Source: Chara braunii (lineage: Eukaryota > Streptophyta > Charophyceae > Charales > Characeae). From it: DNA of 30,164 nt. The stretch's first letter is position 1, and each line of letters begins with the position of its first letter. Position numbers and translations under genes: made by a program. This document shows positions 18,481-27,600 of this stretch, piece after piece. The DNA lies in the NCBI GenBank assembly GCA_003427395.1, contig BFEA01000017.1, positions 2,278,634-2,308,797 of the forward strand. The letters are read 5' to 3'. Below the pieces are notes generated by a model, which saw only the letters and a program-made list of their open reading frames with translations, searched no databases and was not told the origin of the DNA.

Positions 18481-18690
18481 TGTTTGGCCCGGACCCGCCT
18501 GCGCCTGCCCGGTCGCCGCCCCCCCTAAGAACCCGGTTAGTTAGGCCAGGAAAGTCCATTTCAGGCCGGCGGGGGTCACACTGTGCAACGTTAGGGTTCA
18601 GACACACAGGCACATCCTGACGTGCCAGTAGCCTGACGTCGGATACACTTCAAAAGACAACAGTCCCCCAAAACAGACAGGGACCCAGTC

Positions 18691-18757
18691 CACCTGAGCG
18701 GTTAGGTGGCAATTGGGTATTTCGAAATCTGTGCGTGGGTTCAAACCCCAACGCAAC
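18691..18757 (+). repeat. tRNA-like relic with A-box and B-box (possible SINE head)
   Basis: TGAGCGGTTAGGTGG (18695-18709) resembles the internal A-box and D-arm of a Ser/Leu-type tRNA. GGGTTCAAACCCC (18737-18749) is a good B-box with a T-loop and four of five T-stem pairs. The expected acceptor stem does not pair, and the anticodon arm around TTTCGAAA does not fold properly. It is followed by (AT)n and (GGGT)n, as in the tail of some SINEs. I read it as a tRNA-derived retroposon or tRNA pseudogene, not a working tRNA. Confidence 0.45.
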
Positions 18758-18786
18758 TATTGTGAACGAACTTCAAATACTTAACA

Positions 18787-18847
18787 TAATATATATATAT
18801 ATATATGGGTGGGTGGGTGGGTGGGTGGGCATGTGTGTGTGTGTGTG
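18787..18847. repeat. (AT)n, (GGGT)n and (GT)n microsatellites in series
   Basis: AT repeat at 18787-18806, GGGT repeat at 18807-18829 and GT repeat at 18833-18847 lie back to back. Confidence 0.96.
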
Positions 18848-19018
18848 GGCATGAGTGAGTGCAGGCGGGCGGACCCTCGAACTTTTCTTTTTTCCATTTT
18901 CCCGCCCAAGGCCAAACAACACGCCCACGGGAAACAAAAAGAAAAGAAACGACGGGAAAAGCGAAATCAGAGGAATGCGACGAAAATGGGGGGAACACAA
19001 CAGAAGATTACAACCGAA

Positions 19019-19148
19019 TAAGAAAGAAAATAAAAAGGGAACAAACCGACGACAGAAAAAGGGAAAATAAAAAAGAAAAAAAAGAACTGAAAATGAATTA
19101 AAAAAGAAAAAGAAAAAAAAGAAACTGGAAATGAATTTAAAAAAAAAG
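19019..19148. repeat. A-rich purine tract
   Basis: Runs of AAAAAG and AAAGAAA, with GAACTGAAAATGAATT at about 19083 echoed as GAAACTGGAAATGAATTT at about 19120, a 37-bp tandem-like echo. Frames crossing it are lysine-rich and not supported as genes. Confidence 0.75.
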
Positions 19149-19396
19149 GGGGACGGCTATCCGACGGCGGGCGCTTCGAGATATCCCCTCGCATCAACGC
19201 CCGCCGCCGCCCGGCCCGATGGGCGCGCTCACTCATTTTTTTTTGCGTTGTGAACAATTCGGTACGCGCGCCGCTCTGCACGCACCCCTGCCCTCGATCA
19301 CCTTCATCCGCTGGGCCGAATCAAAAGTTCGGCCCGATTCCGGCGCGCAGCGGCACACGACCTCCCCCCGCGGGCCCACCGCGCTTAAGGGGTAGG

Positions 19397-19431
<35 letters not shown>

Positions 19432-19432
19432 T
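19397..19432. repeat. (AT)n microsatellite
   Basis: AT repeat with one G interruption, abutting the T-run that begins the large palindrome. Confidence 0.96.
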
Positions 19433-19434
19433 TC

Positions 19435-19724
19435 TTTTTTTTTTTTTTTCTTTCGGGGCTCCAGAGCCAGGGTTCAAGGTGCCCACCCCTAGATCCCCGG
19501 AACCCCGTCGGGGCTCAACAACCCTTGTTCTAGCCCCGCGGTTATCACGACAGTTGGGAAAAAAAGAACAACGAAAAAAAGCAATTCGCTGTTATTTTTT
19601 TCCCAACTGTCGTGATGACCGCGGGGCTATAACCAGGGTTGTTGANTCCCGACGGGGTTCCGGGGGTCTAGGGGTGGGCACCTCGAACCCCNGCTCTGGA
19701 GCCTCCAAAAAAAAAAAAAAAAAA
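19435..19724. repeat. Large palindrome, arms about 130 bp, ending in T-run and A-run
   Basis: The left arm (19435-19565) and right arm (19595-19724) are near-exact reverse complements around a 29-nt centre. Examples: CCCACCCCTAGATCCCCGG against CCGGGGGTCTAGGGGTGGG, and CCCCGCGGTTATCACGAC against GTCGTGATGACCGCGGGG. Outer ends are T15 and A18. The arms differ at a few positions, and three of the single N fall at or just past the right arm. It may be a foldback or MITE-like element, two SINE-like inserts tail-out, or an inverted assembly artefact. Confidence 0.93.
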
Positions 19725-20219
19725 NACNCACGGGCAGTCTTGTGGCGCCGTACAACTTGGAAACACGCGAGCGAGAAGTGGCAGTTGGGTATGACATGGG
19801 CAGTTTTGGTGTGACGGCGCCTTGGTGATCGGGTAGTGATGAGGTAGAGATCAGACNGNGGGAGGGNAGGAAGATGGAGCGTGACTCGGTGTTGCCTGCC
19901 TTTTGAAAGCACTTCAGTGCCATCTGCAACTTTGCGCTTCATCNNGTGGCGTTCCAGGTTAGCACATTGGGTGAAGGGGAACTTGNCTTCGAGAGGAGGT
20001 GGGTCTCCTTGAGAAGTCCANCCTTCTTATGNCTTTTGCTCCTTGGTCAATGGTCTNCGTAGTGTTGTGGTAGGCAGTTGGTATGACGCGGACGGAAAGG
20101 AGGAGCGCGTGCTTACGTGGAGCGGGAGGAGGATTGGAGGCGATATCGAGTGCGTTGATTTCGGTTTTTGTATATATCTCTGTCATCTACGGCACTCTCG
20201 CTGATCACCACCAGCACCA
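19725..20219. other. Non-coding stretch with scattered N
   Basis: About a dozen single N mark uncertain bases. Frames on both strands are short and broken, and no domain is recognisable. Confidence 0.35.
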
Positions 20220-20517
20220 GCATCGGTGTCATCATCATTAGAGTACTGCTAGTCACCATCATCATCAACAGGGCGTGATTTGACAGCACCATCACAGTAA
20301 TGGTTTGTCATCATCATCATCATCTGCATCAGGGTACTGCTCCTCATCATCATCAAGGCGTATGTCTTTACTCCTGCTCGGCGCTAATATCATCACTATT
20401 ATCAAGGAGCCTTGCATCAGGGGCGCTGCCCGTCACTCATTGTTGTATCTCCATCATCAAATATCTCTCCATCATACGGCGTGGTTGGCAAAGCTTGACG
20501 TCATCATAGGACGTTGC

Positions 20518-20552
<35 letters not shown>

Positions 20553-20990
20553 TTTAGGTTATCATCCAAGGTGCTCGTCATCACACCATCATCATCTTAT
20601 GGTCATCATAGGGCGCTGTACGTCATCATCATCATCATCATCATCATTACTGACATCACCATCAACATCATCATTGTTATGATCATCATCATCAAGGCGT
20701 CATCAATATCATCAACATCATCATCATCTTCATGATGATCATCATCATTATCGACATCACCATCATCAGCGCTATCATCATTATCATCATCATCATCATC
20801 ATCCATCAAACTGAGTTTGTAATCATAGGGGTTGTTGGTGCTGCTCTTTGGTATGATCAACATCATCATTGTCTTCATTCTCGTCATTCTCATCATCATC
20901 ATCAGCTTGTTTTCATTAGAATCATTAGATGTTGCTCTGCATCAGCAGGTGAGTTGGTTGTTACCATCATTCTCATTATCATCGTCTTAA
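20220..20990. repeat. (CAT)n-rich imperfect trinucleotide region
   Basis: Blocks of CATCATCAT, up to about 30 bases pure, are joined by non-repeat words. Among these a GGGYRCTGCTC-like word recurs near 20240, 20331, 20427, 20507 and 20610, so there is a loose unit of about 80-100 bp. Frames give poly-Ser/His/Ile or, on the minus strand, poly-Asp/Met. These are repeat translations. Confidence 0.92.
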
Positions 20991-21430
20991 GGGTGCTGTC
21001 CATCGTCTTCAACAAAATCCAACAAAATCCAAGCGGATGATATTTTGGTAAGTGTGTCATCAATAAATATAGTCGGCTGGATCGGATTGTTCCCGGAGGG
21101 CTGAACAGTGGGAAGGGGGTGGGGGGAACTCTATCCTGCAGGGGCATTGCAAGGTGGGGGGTGAATGTCTCAAAGAGGGTAGGGGCGGAGTAGGGGGTTG
21201 CCCTATTCTAGGGCAAGGACTGTGTGTGGGTCAACATCAGTCCCTGCGGAACCGGAAATGGGCAAGGGGCGGGGGGGCTGCTTTAGGTGGGAACTGCGTG
21301 CTCCTGGGGAAAGAGGGGGAGAGGATTGGTCCTATATTGGGGCCGAGGGAGAGTGGGTGACTCTCCTCGGCGGAGGCAATGTAGGGCTGAGGGGGGAGGG
21401 GTACGGGGAGGGAGGGGCGATCTCTCTCGA
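20991..21430. other. G-rich non-coding stretch beside the truncated retroelement
   Basis: Many GGGG and GGGGG runs on the + strand (for example 21112-21126, 21153-21162, 21266-21278 and 21390-21417). The minus-strand retroelement frame runs on by chance to 21237 but homology ends at about 21431. No gene is recognised. Confidence 0.5.
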
Positions 21431-23303
21431 TACTTTGCCCAGGGCCAGTAGGAATGGGTAGAGGCTTTAGTAACCCAAGCGGAGCTTGAGTCCGCGGCTT
21501 GTCCCGTTGACAGACCTGGCAAGTCTCTACGTGTTTCTTTGCATCGTCTAGCATGTTAGGCCACCAAAGTCGCTGTATTAAATTAGCACTAGTGTTCTTG
21601 TAGCCGAAATGTCCCGTTGCGTCATGACACTCACCTAAAAATAAACTACGCAAAACTTCCCTAGATGGAACAACTAACCTTTTAAACCCCGCCTTTTCAA
21701 GAAAGAGTAACCCATCCACCATCACAAACTCGTCAGTGGTGGCCTTGTCTTTGGCCTGCAGTTTTTTGATGATATCCATCGTGATGGGATCTTCCTTGTA
21801 GGCTTCCCCCAAAGATCGAGTCACGTCTTCAGATAAGCCAAACTCGGAAATCAGCGCACCTAGGTAATCTGCCCTTCTAGACAATGCGTCCCCAACCTTG
21901 TTGTACTCTCCCTTCATATAGTTTAGTTTGAAGTCATATTGATCTATGACTTCAATCCAGCGTTTGAGTGCATCGGAGACAACTGGTTNGGTCTTGATCG
22001 ACTTGAGGGTCTGATGGTCAGTTCTCAAATAGAAGAACCTTCCTAATAGANAGNGCCTCCAGTGGNCAAGTGCCTTGTAGAGAGCATAGAGTTCCCTCTC
22101 GTAGGTGGACTTTGCCAACTTCTTTGATGACATCTTTTTGCTCATGTACTCGACCGGTTTCAACTTTTTCCCTTTCTGTTNAGCCAACACTACGCCAATG
22201 NCNTATTGGCTTGCGAGAGTGGTTACAACAAATGGCCTTTGCGGATCGGGTACCATGAGAGCATGCTTCAAACGCTTGAATGCTGCCTCACACTCGTCGG
22301 TCCAGTCCCATGGCGTGTCAAGTCGAGTTAGATCAGTCAAGGGAGATGCGATCATACTATAATTCTTTACGAAATTGTGATAATAACCACACATTCCCAA
22401 GAATAATCTGACCTCAGTCACAGAGTAAGGTCGTGGCCAGTCACGTATCCTAGCCACCTTCGCATCTTCCGGCCTAATCCCATCGGAGGATACTTCATGA
22501 CCCAAGTACAAGATTCGATTGCGACCGAACTCCNATTTCTCTTTGTTTATCTTATACTTGTGCTGCNGAAGGAGTGAGATGACTTTATCTACATGCTGAG
22601 CATGCTCCTCGACANTCTTACTAAAGATAAGTATATCGTCGAGGTACACGACGACGAACTTATCTAAGTAGTCATGGAAGATCCTATTCATGGTGTGCTG
22701 GAATGTACCCGACNCATTGCAAAGGCCATAGCACATCACCACAAACTCGTACAGACCGTACCTGGTCTGGAATGCGGTTTTGTGTTGGTCCTCTGATCTT
22801 ATGGCAATCTGATGGTAGTCGAATTTTAAGTCTATCTTGGTGTAGTACTTACACCCCTGCACCCTATCCAATAGGTTGTCGATGTGCGGTAGAGGCTCTG
22901 CGTTCTTAACGGTGATGGTATTGACCCCTCTATAATCAATGCACATCCTTAATATTCCCCCTTTCTTTGGAACAAATAAGACTGGTGAGCCAAAGGGGGA
23001 AGTGCTAGGCCGAATCCAACCCTTCTCTGTGAGCTCTTTCAGTTGCCGACGAAGCTCGTCCAACTCCGTCGGAGCCATCCTATAGATTCTCCCTTTAGGT
23101 GTCTTGCTACCTGGGATGATCTCTATGGCATGGACAACCTCCCTGTCTACGATTCCTGAGGGCTCCTCGAACAGATCAGGGTACTTAGCGACGATTGTCG
23201 CTATCTCTGAGGGTGTTTTAACGACATCCCCTTTTCCAGAGATATAGACTAAGTACATTCCTTCCTCTTGGTTTATAGAAGGCAGATGCGCATAAACACC
23301 CAT
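21431..23303 (-). pseudogene. Pol frame: RT, RNase H, integrase zinc finger
   Basis: One frame from the ATG at 23303. Residues 60-230 are RT: FGSPVLFVPKK, MCIDYRGVN, motif A Asp158 in KIDLKFDYHQI, the weakened block CYGLCN for the usual PFGL-N, and the catalytic box YLDD at 220-223. RNase H follows at about 355-480; its first catalytic Asp is replaced by Leu363 (VTTLASQ), while Glu404 and Asp429 remain. The box RWIEVIDQYDFKLNYMKG then NKVGDALSRR closes RNase H. The integrase finger is His560, His565, Cys595 and Cys598. Residues after about 625 are unrelated flank. Long enough to look intact, but with one RNase H catalytic residue changed and no integrase core it should not be autonomous. Confidence 0.92.
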
Positions 23304-23670
23304 AGGAGTCTATTAACCCACTAGCTTTATACTTAGCCAGTCAAACGGTCCTCCCATTAGGCAACTCGTGCTTCAACACCTTCTTGTCCCAGTCAAACTT
23401 GGGCTTGACAACCTCAAGGTAGTACATGCCCAACAACATGTCAAAGGGCAAATCGCCACTCACGAGGAATGATATCTTACGATTTAACTCTCCTCCTGAG
23501 TAGGAGAAAGTGCAGACTACATCTCTGACGTAGTCCTCCACCATCATGCGCTCTTTGTTGGCCAAAGTAGATGCTACCGGTCTACTAAGGCGCTGCACCT
23601 AGTCCTTTAGGCGCAGTCTCGCAACGAAGTCACAACTTATGAAGTTTCGCGTGGAGCCAATGTCTACGCC
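23290..23670 (-). pseudogene. Aspartic protease region upstream of the pol frame
   Basis: Retroelement proteases cut the Gag-Pol precursor. The minus strand reads VDIGSTRNFISCDFVARLRLKD, with the active-site Asp codon at 23662-23664 and Ile where Ser or Thr normally follows it. A TAG at 23599-23601 interrupts, then the frame continues to FDMLLGMYYLEVVKPKFDW, the usual C-terminal flap block. A TGA at 23341-23343 and a frame change near 23290-23303 separate it from the RT frame. Both stops can be explained by a single C-to-T change (CAG to TAG, CGA to TGA), although the ancestral codons are inferred. Confidence 0.8.
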
Positions 23671-24221
23671 ACCCTCGACACCCTCCAAGTGTCACTCTCC
23701 GACCTTTCCGACCGGATAACCACCTGGAACACCAACATGCCTCCCCCACCATCCAAGTCGTCACCGCCACAGCCCCCTCGTCCAGCTCGGGTTCCATCAC
23801 TCTTCCCCCACCCTCCGCCTCCACATCTGCACCACCTACCTCCTCCTCAACATCCATCGCTCCCTCCGGTAGCACGTCATCCACACCCCTGCCTTCATCC
23901 ACCACCACCTCCACCATGGTCATCTCACCTCCCCTCTCGCCCAAGACAACAACCCCCGCCGTCACACAATCATTGACCATTCCCCCCCAATCAAAATCTC
24001 TCTTGACTTCGTCCACCATCACCTCCACCCTCCCCACCTATACCCAGATCACTCCCACACCACAAACCCTGTACCCTCCTCTTCCACTTCTTCCCCCAAA
24101 CGCTCTTATTCCCACCAACCCTACCAAGGATTTCACCTGGATCGCTTCTTCCTCCTCCACCCTTGACTTCAACGCCCTCGTCGTCATTGCCCCCAAAGTC
24201 GGCAATATCCCTATAGGGTAA
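23670..24221 (+). pseudogene. Gag N-terminal region, Pro/Ser/Thr-rich
   Basis: The first part reads ATLDTLQVSLSDLSDRITTW (frame 1), a helical, probably coiled-coil segment. At about 23737 the open frame changes to frame 0 and reads PTIQVVTATAPSSSSGS and a long Pro/Ser/Thr-rich, disordered-looking region, ending with TKDFTWIASSSSTLDFNALV and a stop at 24219-24221. The start codon lies upstream of the junction and is lost or unrecognised. The assignment rests on position before the Gag core in the same orientation. The reading frame shift and the following AT-rich insertion break the gene. Confidence 0.6.
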
Positions 24222-24701
24222 GCAGTGTGTGTAATCTAACTAAGCTTCCCTCCGAACCCTGCGTGCAAGATTTCCTAGCACACGACTCTCCATCAGTTTG
24301 GCAAGACTACTGACTGTTTCGCTTCCATTTTCATGTACTATGGAAACTTTGATGCCACACTTCGTGCCGGCACACGAACAAAAAAGTTGAAGGCGTGCCC
24401 GAATTTTCTTGGTAGAGGCAACTTTGTTGCAATTAGGATCGCCTGTATTAAGGGTCTTTGTTTTACATGATCAGCATGATTCTTCTGTTAACAAAGAAAA
24501 TCATATAAAAGTGATAATAGAGAGAATTTGTCATTTTGTTTTGATATCTATCAGTACAAAGTAAAAATCAATAAGATATATATATTAATATGAATATTAT
24601 GAATACTGATAAATTTCATTTATTTCATGCTAGATAGATAGATTATCATTAGTATCATTATAATATAGGATTAAACAATAGAAATATATGATTAATAGAT
24701 A
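24222..24701. other. AT-rich insertion in gag with a group II intron-like hairpin (minus strand)
   Basis: Base composition changes abruptly from C-rich to about 75-80 percent A+T after 24480, then returns at 24702. On the minus strand, about 24286-24246, the sequence reads GAGTCGTGTGC, a GGAAATCTT-containing loop, GCACGC, AGGGTTCGGAGGG. It resembles the conserved GAGCCGUGUGC...GCACGUACGGUUC hairpin of organellar and bacterial group II introns. This suggests an organelle-derived fragment inserted in the nuclear retroelement. No target-site duplication was found; the match is by memory of the family motif. Confidence 0.4.
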
Positions 24702-25652
24702 ATGTACTCATCATTCCACACTAACAAGATCCCCACCTTCTTCGGCCAACCCCATGAGGACGCCTTCCTCTTTCTCACCAAACTCCAACAAACCTTCTCC
24801 CTCCACAACGTTCCCGTCATCCACTGGCTCCCCATTGCCGGCACCAAACTCCTAGACGGCGCCGCTCGCTGGTGGTACACAGAAATGTCCAACCGCCATC
24901 ATGTAAGTCTTCCACCTCACTCCTTACTTGAGTGGGCCATCATGATCACCACCACCTTTCGTCCACCGAAAACGGTCGACGACTACCTCGACCAATTCTG
25001 TCGGCTCCGCCAAAACGGGCCAACCGACCGTTTTGCTCAATACGTCCGCTCGCTTCGCCAGCACATCCCCATCGACATCATCAGCAACACCGCATTCATC
25101 TTTCGCGTCAAGCGGGTATGCCGCAAGGACCTAGCAGCAGCCCTTGTCCACGAGCCTTCCATGACCCTCGCCGACCTCCTCAGTCGTGCCCTCCAAATGG
25201 ACCGCCTCCTCTCCCCCTACAAGGCGGCACTCACATCGGCCCCTTCCCGCCCTTGCTTCTTTCACAACATCACCTTCGAAGACACCACCTCCACCACTTC
25301 CTCGGATGAGTTTTCCACACCCGACCCCGACACACCTTCCGACTCACTCGATTCCTTGTCCTTCACCACCGAGGATCTTAACACCATCCAATTCACGATG
25401 ATGGAGCGCAAGGATCGCATTGCTCGACCTTCCTCATCCACCCAACCTCCCCCGATCAAGAAACTCACACCGGAGGAACGCACCTACCTCCAAGCCAATG
25501 GTGGTTGCTTCCGTTGCGGCCAGTTGGGAAACCAACAAACAAACTGCCCCAACGCCAGTCAATTCACTCGACAGGCACCCTGGTCCGCGGCATCCCGACC
25601 CGTGACTTCCACTCAACCCCCCACCGCAGGATCCGGTCCCTCCCCAACATGA
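24702..25652 (+). pseudogene. Gag core with mutated CCHC zinc knuckle
   Basis: 316 codons from an ATG at 24702, but this Met is inside the old polyprotein. Residues 8-150 look like the Ty3/gypsy Gag capsid-like domain: IPTFFGQPHEDAFLFLTKLQ, LLDGAARWWYTEM, and TVDDYLDQFCRLRQ. A Ser/Thr/Asp/Pro-rich linker follows (about 195-250). The zinc knuckle at 269-282 is CFRCGQLGNQQTNC: spacing fits CX2CX4HX4C but the His is Asn277, so zinc binding and RNA packaging would be impaired. The AT-rich insertion lies immediately before it, and the protease follows in another frame after a stop. Confidence 0.85.
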
Positions 25653-25653
25653 A

Positions 25654-26114
25654 CACTGGTCCCTGGCATGCCGTGATCCCCACCCAGCATCAACAACTAG
25701 TCTGTCGGCCCCACCATCGGTGACGACTTCCATTCCACCGATGGCCCATTTGGCATCGACAATCCGCCTGCCTAACCCCCCTCCGGTGATGCATATCCCA
25801 CCGGACGACCCCCAGGCATCACAGTCCACTCCGCCTGCCCCCCTACCGACGACATCCCCCATTCCGTCGGTCGAGCTCCCTACTGGCACGTGCTCCTCCA
25901 CTCTTCTTCCTAATCCCTCTTCCATTATCGTCTCTGATGTTGTTGAGGAACAAGCCCGATACGATCGGCTTGTTCGACTAGGCCTGGAGCAACGCCGCCT
26001 CAACACCATGATCTCCTCTGCTTGTGCCGGAACCGCCCAATTCCAGCTCAAGTTTGTCTCCATCTCTCTTGGCGCAACTACAATGAAGTTCCGGGCCCTC
26101 CTTGATATAGGTGC
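25654..26114 (+). pseudogene. Retroviral-type aspartic protease, 5' part (interrupted)
   Basis: This frame is +1 relative to Gag. A Pro/Ser-rich linker leads to VVEEQARYDRLVRLGLEQRR and then FVSISLGATTMKFRALLDIGA, the N-terminal strand and active site of a clan AA protease. Ile stands where Thr or Ser is usual after the catalytic Asp. At 26114 the protein breaks; the matching continuation is 27211 onward. The Gag-to-protease frame change could be natural programmed shifting or decay. Confidence 0.75.
26107..26114. repeat. Left copy of 8-bp target-site duplication ATAGGTGC
   Basis: ATAGGTGC here and at 27211-27218 bracket the 1,096-bp insertion exactly where the protease frame breaks and resumes. 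Confidence 0.82.
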
Positions 26115-27210
26115 GAGGAATGAGCCCTCACAGGGCCCTTATCAGACATGCACATGTTCTGGGCAGAGGCCCCCAGCAAGCCAAGTGCCCGCCCTAAGTG
26201 AAGGCGGGCCTGAATATTCACGAGAGCCCAAAATTTGACACTTTTCATATGTGGGTACTCAGGCTGTTACAGCTCGCCAGTTGGTTGAGTAGACGTGTGA
26301 GCCTCCCTAAGCTGCGTCGTAAAGTTTGGCCCAGCCCGTGGCAGTTGCGCCTGGGCACATACACACAATGCAGGGCCAATACATCACGAAGTAGCTACAG
26401 GCCTATGCAAAAGCAGCTCTGTCAACGTGCATACCCCGGGTCCTGTGCAAATGCAGGAAACGGCCCAAGTCTGAGACTCACGCCATGTCCAACTGTAAAG
26501 GGCCCAGGCCCTCAACTGTGGCACTGGGCCTGGGCGCAGGTACTGGAGCCCAACCGGAAGCTACTGGAAGCTTCCAGCCAGGCCACACGCAGCCAAGCAG
26601 AGGCTGCCACTTCCATATAGGAAGGAGGGCAGCCAGGGTTCTGGCATTCTGGCCCACACAGGCAATGTGGTCATGCTGCTGCGCTGCTGCGTTAGAGGCT
26701 GCTTGCTGCGCTGAGGCCAGAGCGCGTGCGGGCGCGCATGTGGTGAACTGGGGCACTGCTGGGCAGCGGAGCGCAAGCAGCCATAGCCGGGCTGCAGGGC
26801 GCTAGGGGGTAAGAGGGCGATCGGTTCAGGAAGGAATAGTGTGGGTGGTCAGGGTCTGATGAGGGGAGACGAGATACGTACCTAGTACATGAAGAGAGGT
26901 CGGCTATGGTGTTGACGTCATGTACATTGGTCTTCAAGAGTCGAAGTGAGCCTGTTGCGTGAATGCTGATGTAGGTAGGATAGGCGAGTAGGGTAGGCTG
27001 GGCGCTGGGCGCCAGACAGAGAGGAACGACTTTGGATACTGTGTTGGTGTGGCCTGCGGGCTTGAACATTGGCTCATTACTCCATTGTATTGCTCTTATT
27101 TTGATGGGATCTCGGTGCATTTGTGCTCTCGGCTTGTACACGACTACTCTGGCATCTGTGTGATTTCGCAGACTGAGTTTCTGTACGTCGTACCCACTCA
27201 TATTCCTTGC
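26115..27210 (-). mobile_element. 1.1-kb insertion in the protease, non-autonomous, minus orientation relative to sister copy
   Basis: Bounded by 8-bp direct repeats ATAGGTGC. The ends are weakly inverted: GAGGAATGAG at the left against GCAAGGAATATGAG read inward from the right. The interior aligns by eye, in reverse complement, with 28106-28995. Shared blocks include TTGAAGACCAATGTA, CCCCTCATCAGACCCTG, CGCCTTCACTTAG-like, GCTTGCTGGGGGCCT and GCCCAGAAC. No transposase frame is evident; short frames over it are unsupported. An 8-bp duplication is typical of hAT elements, but the terminal motif is not classical. Confidence 0.75.
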
Positions 27211-27218
27211 ATAGGTGC
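27211..27218. repeat. Right copy of 8-bp target-site duplication ATAGGTGC
   Basis: Exact match to 26107-26114; the protease frame resumes here. Confidence 0.82.
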
Positions 27219-27303
27219 CACCGGCAACTTCATCACCGACGCCTGTGTCCGCAAATTAATCTTCCTTTCTTTCTTTTTGCTCACAGCACCCTTTCGCCCA
27301 GCG
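27211..27303 (+). pseudogene. Protease continuation after the insertion
   Basis: The frame resumes as IGATGNFITDACVRKL, which completes the active-site strand of the protease broken at 26114 (with the second target-duplication copy included). After about 12 recognisable residues the sequence diverges into LIFLSFFLLTAPFRPA and a stop, so an internal deletion joins the protease to the 3' non-coding repeats. Confidence 0.75.
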
Positions 27304-27306
27304 TAA

Positions 27307-27510
27307 CCCTGTAGTTCATCTGTACGACAACCCTGTTCCCCCCTCAGATCATAACCCCGTAATTCATCCGTAGGACAACCCTGTTACCCTGCAGTTCCTA
27401 ACCCTGTAGTTCGTTAGTAGGCAAACTCTGTTCCCTCTCGGCTCAAAGCTCCGTAGCCCATCAGTACGCATACCCCGTAGCTCATCAATAGGAAAACCCT
27501 GTTTCCCCCA
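27307..27510. repeat. 47-bp minisatellite, about 4.5 units
   Basis: CCCTGTAGTTCATC-like starts occur at 27307, 27355, 27402, 27449 and, after a half unit, 27473. Units also share ACAACCCTGTTnCCC. It lies between the truncated protease and the polypurine tract. Confidence 0.92.
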
Positions 27511-27600
27511 GCCCTTGCTTCCCAGTGATTGGCCCCGTCCCGTCCTTCACAGGATTCAGCATTATTTTCATGACTTTTGGCAGCCGGGACGTTGCCCTCT

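Larger units (their letters stand above)
21431..23670 (-). mobile_element. Truncated Ty3/gypsy retrotransposon (protease to integrase zinc finger)
   Basis: Read on the minus strand, the order is aspartic protease, RT, RNase H and integrase HHCC finger. Homology stops inside the post-finger linker (LLKPLPIPTGPGQSI) and the integrase core is absent, so the element is cut at about 21431. At the other end it stops just upstream of the protease active site, where + strand Gag-like sequence begins (about 23,670). No LTR, Gag or PBS of its own is present. Several N fall inside the RT and RNase H. Confidence 0.9.

Noticed and set aside
18691-18757. Functional tRNA gene
   Set aside because: Acceptor stem does not pair, one T-stem mismatch and an anticodon arm that does not fold.
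20606-20902. Poly-Asp minus-strand frame
   Set aside because: Antisense of the (CAT)n region.
21237-21430. Integrase core at the end of the minus-strand pol frame
   Set aside because: The frame stays open but the residues are Pro/Ser-rich translation of G-rich flank with no DDE motif.
23630-24037. 135-codon minus-strand frame rich in Gly/Val/Glu
   Set aside because: Antisense of the Pro/Ser-rich Gag region; only its last part coincides with the protease region, in a different frame.
26692-27201. 169-codon minus-strand frame as a transposase
   Set aside because: No DDE or BED/hATC motif, and the sister copy does not preserve the frame.
26115-27210. Solo LTR
   Set aside because: Target duplication is 8 bp instead of the usual 4-6, and the sequence next to the duplication is not TG...CA.
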